Shown: piece by piece, positions 51,929-64,000 of the stretch
How positions within the stretch are numbered: the stretch's first letter is position 1
Layout of the letters: each line of letters begins with the position of its first letter
Source of the DNA: Hypomyces perniciosus
Lineage: Eukaryota; Ascomycota; Sordariomycetes; Hypocreales; Hypocreaceae
Assembly: GCA_008477525.1 (NCBI GenBank)
Contig: SPDT01000014.1
Coordinates: forward strand, 62,001-126,000
Direction of reading: 5' to 3'
Length of the DNA: 64,000 nucleotides
Program-made: the position numbers and the translations under genes
Notes under the pieces: generated by a model
What the model was told of the DNA's origin: nothing
The model's input: the letters and a program-made list of their open reading frames with translations, nothing else
Database searches by the model: none

Positions 51929-51977
51929 ACTGAAAAACTGAAGATAAAGAATTTTATGCTTTGTGCAGTTTTTCAGT
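51929..51977. other. axis of the large palindrome
   Basis: Stem ACTGAAAAACTG (51929-51940) and CAGTTTTTCAGT (51966-51977) with a 25-nt unpaired loop between. Everything right of it mirrors the left arm. The loop itself continues the endonuclease reading frame, so the turn happened at a natural small hairpin. Confidence 0.85.
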
Positions 51978-52712
51978 CTAATATAAACTTACTGTAAAAA
52001 AAGGCAGCAATATCACTCATAATCTTAAAAAAAACTAGATCCCCCTTGTTCTAAAGTAACTCTAGAATAATTTTGTTTTACTTCTATACGGAAAGAAGGT
52101 TGAACACTTGTTCTTAAATACTCCGTTTTTCTTCGGTCGTAAAAACAGTTATACCAAAACATCCATCGGCATCTGTAAATCCTGCTAATCAGCTATTACT
52201 TTCTAAAGAAGACAAATCTAAACCTAATAACGGTATAGAACTTATCTTTTTCATTTATTCAGTGAATAGCTTATGTAATGCTTCTTATTTTAGGTGTACG
52301 CATATGACCTTAATTAAATTCATTATTTTTAATACTTCTTCTTTAGCTAAAATTTGTAATAACACATGTCCTGCGTTAGGTCTACTAAGTACTTTAACTA
52401 CATTTAATTCAGTAGATAATTTATCAGCTAAAGGTTATCATGTATATTAAAAGCAATAATAATTTAGGTCTGTACTCTTTTTTTTTGTGTATTTTTATCA
52501 TGTACAGCTATATATCCATCACCTTCTATCAAACCAGCTAAATATGGTGCAAGTGAAGAAGAAGGAGAAGAAGAATTTCTAACTTGAGCATGAGATAAAC
52601 GATTAAATTGAGAAGTACTCCGTAAAATATTTGTTTTATGGTAAGCCTTTCAGTACAGAGCTAGTATTTTGATTTTATGCATTGTTGTGAAAACTTTAGA
52701 ATTTTTTTCTTT
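51978..52712 (-). pseudogene. mirror copy of the nad5 intron endonuclease
   Basis: Reverse complement of 51193-51928 with scattered one-base indels in both copies, densest in the first few hundred bases from the axis. Confidence 0.8.
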
Positions 52713-53282
52713 ACCTAAAGATCATAATATTACAAACATTCCTATTGTTAAGAAAGCATCCCCTACTCTATTAGTTAAAAATGCTGATAAAGAACTTTGG
52801 TTAGCTGCAATTCTAGTAAATCAGAAACTAACTAAAAGGTATGAACAAACTCCAACACCTTCTCATCCTACAAACATTAATAGATAATTATTACCAGTTA
52901 CTAAGATAATCATCATAAAAGTGAATAAACTTAAATAACTAAAAAATCTTTGGTTGTGAGGATCATGACTCATATATCCAATAGAGTAAAAGTGAACTAA
53001 AGAACTAATCACTAATACAGGTATTAACATAGAGACTGTTAAACTATCAAATTGGAAGTTTCATACCATATTAAATGATTCACTATCTAATCATTTAAAT
53101 AGGTTAATTGATATAGGATTATTATTAAATCCTACTTCAAAAAAGCTAACTATAGCTAATATTGTTGTTGTTATTATACTTAAACAACCTAAGATACGAC
53201 TACCTGTCACACCGACTTTTCTACCAAAAAATCCGGATACTATAGACCCTAATAAAGGTAATATAATTATACTTAAATACAT
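52713..53282 (-). CDS. nad5: nad5 exon 1, mirror copy with open frame
   Basis: 190 codons reading through without frameshift (six T where the plus arm has seven). This is the better version of the nad5 start. It ends at SLG before the intron like the plus copy, and the gene is cut at the axis. Confidence 0.88.
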
Positions 53283-53312
53283 TATTTATATTCTATTGCA
53301 ATACTTCCTCTT
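53282..53312 (-). CDS. nad4L: nad4L exon 2, mirror copy
   Basis: Mirror of 50592-50622, sharing one base with nad5. Confidence 0.88.
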
Positions 53313-53682
53313 CGTTTTTCCCTTTACCATAGGAATTAAATTCCCTTAGGATGGCTGGGGTAATTCCATAACCTTTAAGTTATCCTGACTATATCTTAAG
53401 CAAATAATTTATATAATAATTATTTACCACCTCCATTTAGTCGATGAACTGCACACCAATTATTGGCGCTTGGCTGCGGATTATCTATTGCATTTCTTTA
53501 TACAAATCGTTTTTACCTTACAACGAGTCATTACCTGTTCCATTAATTACATTACTGTATTAAATTGGTAGATTTGTCTTTAAGAGTTTCCCGCAATTTG
53601 AAGGTTTTGCCTTTATATTTAAAATATAAAGACTAGATGAAGGTTCACTCCACCTTTTTTGACCTAATTTCTCTTAAGCCTT

Positions 53683-54253
53683 AATCATCACCATGATTAT
53701 TTTTAGTCTTATTATTCAAACCTGTAATTTGATTTTTTTAATTGTAAAATTTGTTTCAAAGCCATCTTCTTTTAAATGCTCTTTATTCTTAATAATTAAA
53801 GCAGCACGTTTAAAATCTAAGAAGTCCGAGTATTTTGATCCCCTTATCTATGTTGGTGGCATGCGCAAGCTAGCCAAGAAAAAGGGATTATATTATTAAC
53901 TACATGATCAATTTTTGTAACGATAAATTCACAAACCGAACGGTTTTTATATTTAGTAGGCATGCGTAAGCTAGCCTACACATATCCACATCCAAAGAAA
54001 TTTTCAAAGCTTTCTAATAAAGATAAATCTCTTGAATCTTGAGCTATAGAAAAACGCAATGAAGCAGCTATACCGCTTTTAGTGGCGTGCCTCAGAATTT
54101 TGAATAGTAATAAATCAAGGATCAATTGAATTATTTTTACAATTAGAAGAACACACTGTAGAATAATTTCTTATCCCTACAGGAGTTCTATTTACGAATC
54201 TTACAGGTAATTTACAAGAACTAAAGGATAGACGGTTTGATTTAAGAGACGAA
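53683..54253 (-). pseudogene. nad4L intron endonuclease relic, mirror copy
   Basis: Mirror of 49649-50221 with the same hairpin insertions, and small indels (for example near 53733 and 53872). Confidence 0.8.
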
Positions 54254-54492
54254 AGTCTATAAAAAGCTACTAAAATAGCTAAACCTATGGCAGATTCTGC
54301 ACCAGCAACTACTATAATGTATATAGCATATGTTTGTCCTATTATATCATCTAAATTAATAGAACTAACCAATATTAAGAATGTTATAGATAATAGCATT
54401 ATTTCTATAGAAATAAGCATTAATATTATATTTTTTCTGTTAAATACGAATCCTAAAATTCCTATTAAAAAAAGTACTAAAGTTAAACTCAT
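54254..54492 (-). CDS. nad4L: nad4L exon 1, mirror copy
   Basis: Translation identical to 49410-49648. Confidence 0.9.
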
Positions 54493-54615
54493 ATTTTAAT
54501 CTAATATATACATCGAATTATTCAGAATTATGATTATATACGTACATTTAAATTTAATTTTAAATATGTGTTTTTTTACGTATACTAGTACAGTTACTAT
54601 ATAAATGACTATACT

Positions 54616-54686
54616 AGAGGCATTATAGATTCGAACTACAATTGTGATGTCCGTAGCATCAAGTTTTACCATTAAACTAATACCTC
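54616..54686 (-). tRNA. trnR: tRNA-Arg (ACG), mirror copy
   Basis: Exact mirror of 49216-49286. Confidence 0.9.
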
Positions 54687-54739
54687 TTTTATCCACTAAA
54701 TGAATAAATATGTTCTTACTAATAATAATTTGTTATAAA

Positions 54740-54838
54740 TTAAGCATTATAAAGTCAATGAACAAATTTGTCTATATTTACAGATTCTATAACTATAGGC
54801 ATTGAACTATGAAGTATTCCACATATTTCTGAACACTG
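54740..54838 (-). CDS. cox2: cox2 exon 3, mirror copy
   Basis: Mirror of 49064-49162, same 33 codons. Confidence 0.9.
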
Positions 54839-54924
54839 CGAATTCTCTCTACATTTATTTAATGTAATCGATAGATTTTTTCTTAGTATATTAAGAGAAG
54901 AAAATATTTTGAACTTTTATCTGG

Positions 54925-56322
54925 TTATTTATAAGCAAAATAATAATCTTTATAAATTTTACCGTCTTTTAAACGAGTATTTAAAGATTTTCTATCTAAT
55001 TTTATATTTAAAGTATCAAAGTATTTAATTGTATCTGTAATACTTTCAAATTCTTGTGGTGCTAGCTTGCGCATGCAACAAAAATTTTCTCCTTTTACTA
55101 ATATGGATTTATTTTTTTTATTAACTTTTAATAAATCTAAGTCTGTATCTACTTTTAATTTTTTATATTCATCAATAATTAATCCTACTTCTTCAAAATT
55201 ATCAGGTAAAGCATTATCTGAGTATTTACATAAGAAATTATGAAACACTTTTTCATCTTTTATATATTTAGTAAGAGTGTCTCTTTTAATAGTTAAACCT
55301 AATTCTCTTAAATACTCAATACAAGACGTTAAAGAATCAAAATTAAAAGTATGACCTCAAGAATCTACAAATGTATTTCCTTCTTTAATTTCTAATTCTA
55401 CTGAAATACTTCTACGAGTTCCTAATGTATACATATCTTGTCTTTCTTTTTGCATCATACCTACTAAATTTTCTATGGGAATATTGCTTGTTAAAGCAGT
55501 AGGAATAGGATAGCTTAATAGTAAGAATTTATTCAGATATGGTATTTTAGAATCTACATATTTTTTACTAGTTTCAGTATGTATTTTTAATACTCTTTTT
55601 AATTCAATTCTAGATTTAGCATGATAATAAAGAGTACTACATGTTAGATCATAAACATATACAGTATCCCCTTTAGATGATCCTGCATTAACAACTCTTA
55701 ATGTATTCAAGTTAAATTCTTTATTTAATAAATAATACTGTTCTAAAATTAAAGAGTCTTGATTACTAAATTTATTACTATCTAATTTAAAAATTACTAA
55801 TTTAAAAGCTTTTAGCCCTTCTTTGTGAAGTAAAGGTAAAAATTTACCCGCTAATGGAAAATCTCCTTTGAAATAGTAATCCATTCTACGTCTTAGTAAA
55901 TTAGATGAACCTACGTATTTATGATCTGTATTTTTATGTATAAAGATATATACACCAGAGAAACCTTTATATTTAGATTTACCTGTTAATTCATCTAAAA
56001 GTTTATGATTTTCCGATGTTGATATTGGAAGATCCACTTCAACACCTTTAACTTTTAATAATTCTTGTAATTTCGAGTCAGTAACTGATAAATTTTGATT
56101 TAATAATATTTTATTGATAACTGTCGAAGTAGTAGGTTTTCCACTATTGATATGCTCTAACGCTAAAGACTCTGGGTTATTTACCAAAGGTCTAATTGAA
56201 TTAATAGATCTACTTGTACTAAAACATCTAGTTAAAGATACAGCAGCTATAGAACTTAATCCAATACGTTTATCGAACATGAAGTGATTATTAAAAACAC
56301 TTTTACTAATTGTATCATGCAA
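54925..56322 (-). CDS. GIY-YIG endonuclease of cox2 intron 2, mirror copy
   Basis: Protein identical to that of 47580-48977. Confidence 0.87.
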
Positions 56323-56771
56323 ATACTACAATAGTCTTTCATATGAAAGACAAGTGCTTTCTGTGTTTGTATTCATTTATTTTTACATTAAATTAAGTTT
56401 AGCAAACTATTGTAGAGATCCCTAAATATAATTAACGAATTAATATATATCTATTTAACAAAAAATATGAATATTCTTCATATTTTTCTGCACCCTTTCA
56501 GGTGGGGGCTGACTATACCTTAAGCATTATTAAAACTAATAATACCAACCACCGTCTAGTCGATGAACTGCATACCAAATATTTTATATTTGGTACTTGG
56601 CTGCGGATTGCCCATTGAATAATAAATCTTGATTTTACCATACCACGAGTCATTACCTGTGCCATAAGTTATGTTACCATACTTACTTGGTTAAGATTCC
56701 TTTAGGGGTTTCCCGCAATTTGATGATTTATAACCATAGGTTCACTACAGTTTTGGCCATTGTTCGATAAG

Positions 56772-57194
56772 ACCATAGAATACACCTTCTCTGTTAATAA
56801 ATACAGATACTTGATTTAGTCTACCAGGATATGCGTCACATTTTATACCTAAAGAAGGACAAGCGAAAGAATGTATAACATCTCCAGATGTTATAACGAA
56901 TCTAATATGTGTTAATTCAGGAACTATTACTCTGTTATCAACTTCTAACATTCTTAATCCACCTTCTTCTAAGTCTGAATCAGGTACTATATAAGAATCA
57001 AATTCTATAAATTCTTCGTTAGAATCTATGAAATCTGGATATTGGTAACTTCAATATCACTGATGTCCTTCAGCTATAATAGACATTGAAGGGTCGTTAA
57101 CTTCGTCCATTAAATACAATAATTTGAAAGATGGGAATGCTATAAGTATTAATATAACAGCTGGTGTTATAGTTCAGATTAATTCTATTAATGT
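56772..57194 (-). CDS. cox2: cox2 exon 2, mirror copy
   Basis: Mirror of 46708-47130. Confidence 0.9.
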
Positions 57195-57447
57195 CAAAAA
57201 CATAAGTACTTTCATACTTAACTGGACTATATCTTACCATATATGTATACTTACATATAAGGTTTCCACGTGTAGTCTCTGAGGATCCCGCTAAGGTATT
57301 TAATACCTGGGTGGTTTCCTGCTGATAATCCATTGTACATCCTTTAAGGTTGTCACTGATAAAGTATATGTTTATTAACTTTATAGTACTTAAAGGCTTT
57401 AGGAGTTTCCAGCATATAGTGGAATTTTTTTCATAGTTTTTTTAAGT

Positions 57448-58341
57448 TTATTTTGGAGTTCCACCAGTAAATTTATATCTGTCTTTAAATATTTGACCTG
57501 AATTTATATACAGTCTTACAGTATTGCTACTAATTCCTAAAAATTTAGCTGCTCTTCTTATTGAAACAAAACTACCAATTAATTTAAATCCTTCTGAATC
57601 ACATTTTTCATGTATGTAAACAAGATAACCTCTATTAGCACTCATTTTTAATAGAGTTTCTTCAGAATGTTTTCTACCTAAAGCTTTTTGTCTCATTAAC
57701 TCTTTAGTTTCTTCACTATGAGTTTTACCAAATAAAGGATTATTTTCTAGCCTGCGGACAGATTTTTTTAAAGCCATCAATGCTTTAGTTTCTTCAGAAT
57801 GAGTACGACCATATAAAGCAGATTTTTCTTTAACATAAATTCCTTTTAAAGATTTACTAATTTTTGTTTTAGTTTCTTCAGTAAGTTTATGACCTAAAGA
57901 ACTACCAGCTATTTTTAATGTATTGTACTTAGGATTTAATTTATCAAAATAATATTGTTCTCTTTCTGTTAAATTAGCTGTATCACAATATTCTAAAATC
58001 TCTAATGAAAAATTAGTCGCTTGCGCACCGTATTTAATTAAAGCTCTACTTATTACAAGAGTATTTCTATTTCTTAAATAACTAATATTAAAATATTTTA
58101 TAAATCTTTTGGCTAAATCTACTGATTGCCCAATGTATATATCATTTGTTAGTTTATTGGTCCATTTGTAAATTCCGGATTTATTTTTATTATCTTTTAT
58201 AATTGATTTTTTCATAGAATAAGCATCTTCGTAAAACTTTATACTATTAACTTCTGAAGAAGGCGTTGTACTGTAAAAACGTATATAATTTAGATTATTT
58301 AAAGTATTAAACTTAAAACACTTTTGAAAAGGCACTTCTTT
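57448..58341 (-). CDS. GIY-YIG endonuclease of cox2 intron 1, mirror copy
   Basis: Protein identical to that of 45561-46454. Confidence 0.88.
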   Translation of the reverse strand, partial: KEVPFQKCFKFNTLNNLNYIRFYSTTPSSEVNSIKFYEDAYSMKKSIIKDNKNKSGIYKWTNKLTNDIYIGQSVDLAKRFIKYFNISYLRNRNTLVISRALIKYGAQATNFSLEILEYCDTANLTEREQYYFDKLNPKYNTLKIAGSSLGHKLTEETKTKISKSLKGIYVKEKSALYGRTHSEETKALMALKKSVRRLENNPLFGKTHSEETKELMRQKALGRKHSEETLLKMSANRGYLVYIHEKCDSEGFKLIGSFVSIRRAAKFLGISSNTVRLYINSGQIFKDRYKFTGGTPK

Positions 58342-58569
58342 ACCATGGTTTAAGTATTTATGTGAAATAGGTGATCTTTTTGCTGCAAAATTTCTTATTA
58401 TAGAGAAAAGTACTCATCCTACGCCAAATAAAATTATTACTAAGTAATACATGATGTTGTCATGTAATTCTACTAATCCTTCCATTTGTGGAGTAGCACT
58501 ATCTTGAAAGTATATACCTCAAGCAACAGGTGCATCCATATATATAAATGAATTTAATATATTTTTCAT
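58342..58569 (-). CDS. cox2: cox2 exon 1, mirror copy
   Basis: Mirror of 45333-45560. Confidence 0.9.
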
Positions 58570-58780
58570 GAAAAATTATAATATAAAATTTCTGATTATA
58601 AATAGAATTGTTTTTTTTTTTAATTTTTTTATAGCATAGCTTGCGCTACAAGGTATGCGCACGAATTTTTTTTAGTCTATTCTAATAACCCACCCACCAC
58701 GACCATTATATAAATACATATGTTTATATAATAATTATATATTTTGTAATAAAAAGTTTTCTTAAATTTAAGAAATCTAA

Positions 58781-59011
<231 letters not shown>

Positions 59012-59243
59012 TTATAAAATGTTAAAAATAAAAATCTCGTAAATTGTTGTACTTTTTAATATTAGAAATGTCAATTTCACAAAATAAATAGAAAATTTTA
59101 TTTGCATGCAAGCTTGCTTGCTTGCTGGCTTGCTTGCTTTGCTTCTGTACCTAGCATAGCATAGCATAGCATAGCATAGCTTGCGCTACAAGGTATGCGC
59201 ATGGAAAAAAAAAAAGCAAGCACAATATAAGACCCTAAAAGCC

Positions 59244-59561
59244 TTATTTATTTTCAATAAATGTATTTATAAATTTTTTTGATTTATAGAAATAATTGTA
59301 AGATTGTCTGCTATCTATTTTTAAAGCATTTTTACCTAATTCAAATACAAATCCTGCAGTTATTATACCTATAAAGATAAGTACGATTATTAAACCATAA
59401 ATTCCATTTTCATAGCTACTAAGACCATAGGGGTATATAACTAATATTTCTAAGTCTAATAATAAATAAACTAAAGCAAAAATAAAGAATTTTACACCGA
59501 ATTGACTTCTATTTTGTCCAAGGAAACTGTGGAAACCACATTCAAATATACTGTACTTTTC
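59244..59561 (-). CDS. nad3: nad3 exon 2, mirror copy
   Basis: Mirror of 44343-44660. Confidence 0.9.
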   Translation of the reverse strand, partial: EKYSIFECGFHSFLGQNRSQFGVKFFIFALVYLLLDLEILVIYPYGLSSYENGIYGLIIVLIFIGIITAGFVFELGKNALKIDSRQSYNYFYKSKKFINTFIENK

Positions 59562-59617
59562 TTGATACGTTTAAACCAAATTTCTCATGTTTATAAATTA
59601 ATACATTGATTTTAAAC

Positions 59618-60844
59618 TTATTTTCTATTCGTATTCATCTTATTACGGATTTCTTTTATTTTATTTAACCCTTCTAAGGTTAAATGCGATTTATTTTCCA
59701 TTAATCTTGTTATTTCACTAAAATCTGATAGGTCTAAATTTTTATTACCTATTAAAGGATATTTAATGAAAAAAGGAATAATGATATCTTTTATACTAGA
59801 AAAATTAGTTACTTTAAAATCAATAGTACCTCTAGAATCTAAACTTGTATTACCACACCCTAAATATTCTATTAAACTTTTTATTAAAGACTCATCTCTA
59901 ATACTTTGAGTTAATATAAAACTTAATTTAACTGCTTCACCTAATTTAGATGTTTTATTCTTAAAAATAACAACACTAAAACAACCCTCTGCTTCTACAA
60001 ACCCTGATAATCAATAAGGATTCATTATTTGAGGTTCTTGTACTTCAGGTCTTAAGACAGTAGCAATATTTGGGAAAGCAATACTTAAATCATTATTAAT
60101 ACCATTATTTATTACAGCCTTTAAAGCTACAAGTTCTAATAATCCATCTTTAGTAAGATGGCTTTTATTTTTTATTAAATTATGGGCTAATTTAAATAAC
60201 TTATAATCTGCTTGTTTTTTTGTAATTAAAGGGTATTTATCAAAATGATTGATTATAATATCTAAACCTGCTAAAGATTCAACACGATATTGTGCAGAGT
60301 CCTTAGACATATGGAATACGCTACCTGTACCGAAAAATTCTTTAATGTTATTTAATAACATTATATCTTTTTTATGTAAACTTATTACAAATCTACAAGC
60401 TACACGTCAACCAGATTTATATTTATTATCTCTTATTATAGTTAATATAAAAGAACCTTCACCGTCTACAAAACCTGTGACGTAAAAAGGATTTAATTTA
60501 GATTCTAAGGTACTAAAATTTCTTTTTAAATTTATAAAGTTAGAAGGGATTTTGATCAGATAACTTCTTTCGAAGCCCACTAGAGTATACCTTAACATTG
60601 ATAAATTTTTCTTATTAAAATATTCAATGTAACTACCGTCTACTCGTTGCTCTTTTACAATAGTATTTTGACTTACTATTGACTTAGATCCGCGATATCC
60701 CATTTCTTTTTCAATCATCTCTTGGCTTGTTACTATACCTGAGTAATTACTTCAGCCACCTATATATTTTCATATACGGCTTAGTACCAAGAGCTTTAGG
60801 GGGTCCCCGGAATTTGGCAGTTTATCCCAATGTAATGATTTCCC
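59618..60844 (-). CDS. LAGLIDADG endonuclease of the nad3 intron, mirror copy
   Basis: Mirror of 43060-44286. Confidence 0.86.
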
Positions 60845-60946
60845 AGATCAAAGTTTAGGATTATGAGGAGCTAATATGAAATTAAGAAGTAAAAAAACTA
60901 AAGCTAAAACAGAAACGAAAATAAAAAGTAATGTTACACTACTCAT
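60845..60946 (-). CDS. nad3: nad3 exon 1, mirror copy
   Basis: Mirror of 42958-43059. Confidence 0.88.
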
Positions 60947-61621
60947 TTAACAATTAAATAAGATTTGTACCAATATGGTACCCATGCTTAGCCATTCTTT
61001 ATTCATAAATATAAATAATAAAATTATAAGTGTTATATTAGATATAACAAAAGCAATAGGGCTTGATATAACTATATTATTATATTTAAAGTTTATATTT
61101 TTGATTACTGTTTTATTATTATTCAATACATTACCTTTTAATATTAAATTTTCTAGTAAAGTGTTAACTTTATAATCAGGTAAACTAAAGAACATTTCTT
61201 TTATTATACCTAGATAGTAAACTCCACCGATAACACTAGTTAATATAGCTATTAAAGATAAGAATACAAGACCTTTATCTAAAGCAGCACTTAATACCAT
61301 CTGTTTTCCGAAGAATCCTATTAAAGGAGGTATACCTGCAAATGAAAATATAGTTATAGCTAAACTCAAGGCTAATAAAGGATTTATATGGAAATAACCT
61401 TTCAATTGATTTACTAGTTGTATTGGAGAATTATTTTTATCCATTAATTCTTCATGTTCTTTGTTTTCACTTGTATAATAGTATAATGAGAAACCTATAG
61501 CTATTAATATCATAAAGGCATTTAAATTACTTATAATATATTGAGTTAAGTAGAATATAAGTGCTTGAGTAGACTCTATACTTGATATACCTAAAGCTAA
61601 AAGCATAAATCCTACGTGAGA
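60947..61621 (-). CDS. nad2: nad2 exon 4, mirror copy
   Basis: Mirror of 42283-42957, same protein. Confidence 0.9.
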   Translation of the reverse strand, partial: SHVGFMLLALGISSIESTQALIFYLTQYIISNLNAFMILIAIGFSLYYYTSENKEHEELMDKNNSPIQLVNQLKGYFHINPLLALSLAITIFSFAGIPPLIGFFGKQMVLSAALDKGLVFLSLIAILTSVIGGVYYLGIIKEMFFSLPDYKVNTLLENLILKGNVLNNNKTVIKNINFKYNNIVISSPIAFVISNITLIILLFIFMNKEWLSMGTILVQILFNC

Positions 61622-61724
61622 ATGAACTAGAAGGTGGTCCCTTTTACCAGGATGCACCCCCCTTTCCCGAACCGTACGTGACAGTTTCCCGTCATACGGC
61701 TCTCCAGTCAATTAAGGAGGGGAA

Positions 61725-64000
61725 TTATTGTTTGAGAGTTTTTGAAGAATGATGCTCCATATGACAGCTTCTACATAATGCAATCTGTTTTCTACGTCTC
61801 TTCGCCATCAAGGCATCTATTTTACTTAAATTTGGATTCAAGTCTTTAAGATGTCTGACGTGGTGCATCTCCACTCTATGGTTTGAGCTACAAACTACAC
61901 AGGATAAGCCTTCAAGAGATGCTACAGATAGACTTTCGGCATATAGGGATTTTAGAATACCGTTATCCGTGATTTGATCATTAGATCTCACCTCGGCGGG
62001 TGTTTTAAAATCTCATGGGTTATTTCTGAATAAAGGGTTTACAAAGGCTATCTTGTCTTTACCCAGTAAGTCTTTACCATATAATTCAAATATTTTTCTT
62101 TGAGAATTTTGGTTAAACTTGGCCGCAAGAAGTTTGGCACATGATGATTTTAGCACCATGTGAATATATCCACTAAATGTTCCTAGATTACCTGCAAAGC
62201 TGTAGTAGTTTATATAACCTCTATACACAGAGTTATAAAGGGCTATAATCTGGTCCTTTGAATTGTGCATTCATAGGAATCTAGGAGAAGGAATATCCCC
62301 TTCAAGGAATTTCGCGCTTCTCAACTTCTTAATTGCTCTTTCTAGGGGAGCTTCTAGTCTAATTTCTCTTCCTACTCTTTTAGTGAATCCGGCGGATCTA
62401 CTGAATAGTTGGTGACGGGATCTATATATATTAGTTCCCAAGAATAGCGCTTTCCCTTTGTTAGCATTGGTTATTAGAGTTTTCTTCTCGCTAAGGTTCA
62501 ATTTTAATTCTTCCTTTAGGAATAATTTGATTTTCTCTAGTAGCAATGTACAGTCCTCCCGAGAGCCTCTGACTCCTACCAATCAGTCATCTGCATATCT
62601 TACATATACTAATTTCTTGAAGTTTGGATCCATAGGGTCTTTGGAAGGGACATTTAACATAAGTTTATGTCATTTGATCTTCTCCACGATTGAAGTTGAT
62701 CTTCTTTTCTTGTTATTATAGCTAATTCAAATTGGGTTCCCTCTGGCTTTTGTCCCTTTGGAGAAGAGTTGGCCAATTCCTCCATGAATTTGTCGAATTC
62801 ATTCATGTAAATATTACATAGAATAGGACTAATTATAGAACCTTGTGGAGTTCCAATAATGGAGTGTTTGAACTCTTTAAATTCAAAATAACCGGCCTTA
62901 AGAGCTTTAATGATAAGTCTGATGAATCTTTCGTCTTTCACTCTAGTTCTAATTATTTTTATTAAAATTTCGTGGTCGAAAGAGTCAAAACATTTAGAGA
63001 TATCACCCTCAATGTATCAAGTGGCCATACCAAAGGATGTGAATATTTGTTTAAGTGCTGTATGACAGCTCTTACCTGTTCTGAATCCATGACTGTTCGG
63101 TGAAAATCCCGGTTCAAAAATAACCTCAAGAATCATTCTCATGACCTCTTGAACTATTTTATCTCTGGGAGGTGCGACTGTTAAGGGTCTTTCTCCACCG
63201 GAGTCTTTAGGGATCATTACTCTTCTACCTGGTTTAAATTGGAATGAACCATCTTTCAAACTATTGATGATCTCTTTTATAACCTCCGCTGAAAATCCAT
63301 CTAGAGTTGTAGGAGTTATACCCGGAGTCATATTTCCCGGGTTACTCTTTAGATTGTTGTATGCCATTTCATATAGTTTTGACATATACATTATGTTGTA
63401 TATATCTCTAGCCTCATAATTTTTGTTCTCTTTACATTTTTCCCCTAATCATAATAACTTTCTGATAGCGTCAGATTTAACTGTACTGGAATCCCCAGCG
63501 GTATTAGAGTAGTTATAATTTCATTGACCTGGAATCCTTCCCAATGCTACTGCACCTTTCGGTACGATACTTGTGAGTCTTAAGACTCCCAAAGGTACTA
63601 TGATTCCTCTGTTACCATAGTCATTTCTGACCTTAGGCAATCCCGTAGTTCTTAAATTTATCCCTAAGTTTTTCCTTAGATTGTCCACTCTCTGCTTTGA
63701 AAGTATTGATTATACCCAGGAAGAGGTTAGTTCATAATGGAATTCACCATTTCAAAATTCCATTTAACCCTTCTGCCCTATACCAGATTTGACAGTTCCC
63801 TATAGTTGGGGATCCTTGCAGATAGACTTCAGACAGTATAGTCTTAATCATAGAAAACGCGGCTCAGATTCCTAATCAGTATGTCTGGATTAACTTAATG
63901 AATCTTTTTAGCGGAGATGCTAAGTTCAATGTTGGGCTTTCCCCTCCACCTAACTCCGATGCCGGATGCAGATATGAACACTGCATAGAATCTTTGATTC
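61725..64000 (-). pseudogene. group II intron RT-maturase, mirror copy, frameshifted and cut by the window
   Basis: Mirror of 39903-42179. It carries at least two one-base differences from the plus copy: one T fewer near 62767 (the protein leaves the RT frame after FMEELANS) and one A more near 63670. The plus copy is open throughout, so these look like errors in this arm. Confidence 0.85.

Noticed and set aside
49064..56322. Genuine second set of cox2, nad4L, atp9 and nad3 genes
   Set aside because: They are mirror images across one axis with homopolymer-type differences, so I do not treat them as independent gene copies.

Overview
This window is mitochondrial DNA of a filamentous ascomycete fungus (Pezizomycotina). 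It is very AT-rich, TGA is read as tryptophan throughout (mold mitochondrial code 4), and the gene order nad4 - atp8 - atp6 - rns - tRNAs - cox3 - nad6 - tRNAs - rnl(rps3) - tRNAs - nad2 - nad3 - atp9 - cox2 - nad4L - nad5 is the usual one in Sordariomycetes and Leotiomycetes. The class cannot be fixed from the sequence alone. Reading frames that look broken at TGA are continuous under code 4, so I give joined coordinates.

Layout: 1-2403 end of nad4 with a group I intron; 2488-3548 atp8 and atp6; 3868-6844 rns followed by a GIY-YIG element that carries a second copy of the rns 3' end; 6879-7271 tRNAs Tyr, Asp, Ser, Asn; 7315-11837 cox3, crowded with LAGLIDADG reading frames; 11931-13713 tRNA-Gly, nad6 overlapping tRNA-Val, a plasmid-type DNA polymerase relic, tRNAs Ile, Ser, Trp, Pro; about 13740-22312 rnl with two introns, the second holding an rps3-endonuclease fusion; 22313-29580 a tRNA cluster invaded by LAGLIDADG and GIY-YIG genes; 29581-34790 an accessory island with unrecognised ORFs, a tRNA-Leu(CAG), a GIY-YIG relic and an ORF that reads as a 3CxxC zinc finger; 35620-35974 tRNAs Gln, His, Met; 36020-51192 nad2, nad3, atp9, cox2, tRNA-Arg, nad4L and the start of nad5. 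Spliced lengths close exactly (COX3 269 aa, COX2 249, NAD2 555, NAD4L 89), which supports the junctions given.

From about 51953 to the end, the window is a reverse-complement copy of roughly 39903-51952: a palindrome with arms of about 12 kb and an axis inside the nad5 intron endonuclease. The arms differ by small, mostly homopolymer indels, and nad5 is cut off at the axis in both. That fits a fold-back assembly or library chimera at least as well as a true inverted repeat. The minus-strand copies are annotated separately and should not be counted as extra genes until this is tested.

Two other themes run through the window. Homing endonucleases (LAGLIDADG, GIY-YIG, one group II reverse transcriptase with HNH) are mostly fused in frame to the upstream exon. 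Short GC-rich hairpin insertions, several sharing the 12-nt core TAGCTTGCGCAT, interrupt endonuclease genes, tRNAs and spacers and cause many of the frameshifts.
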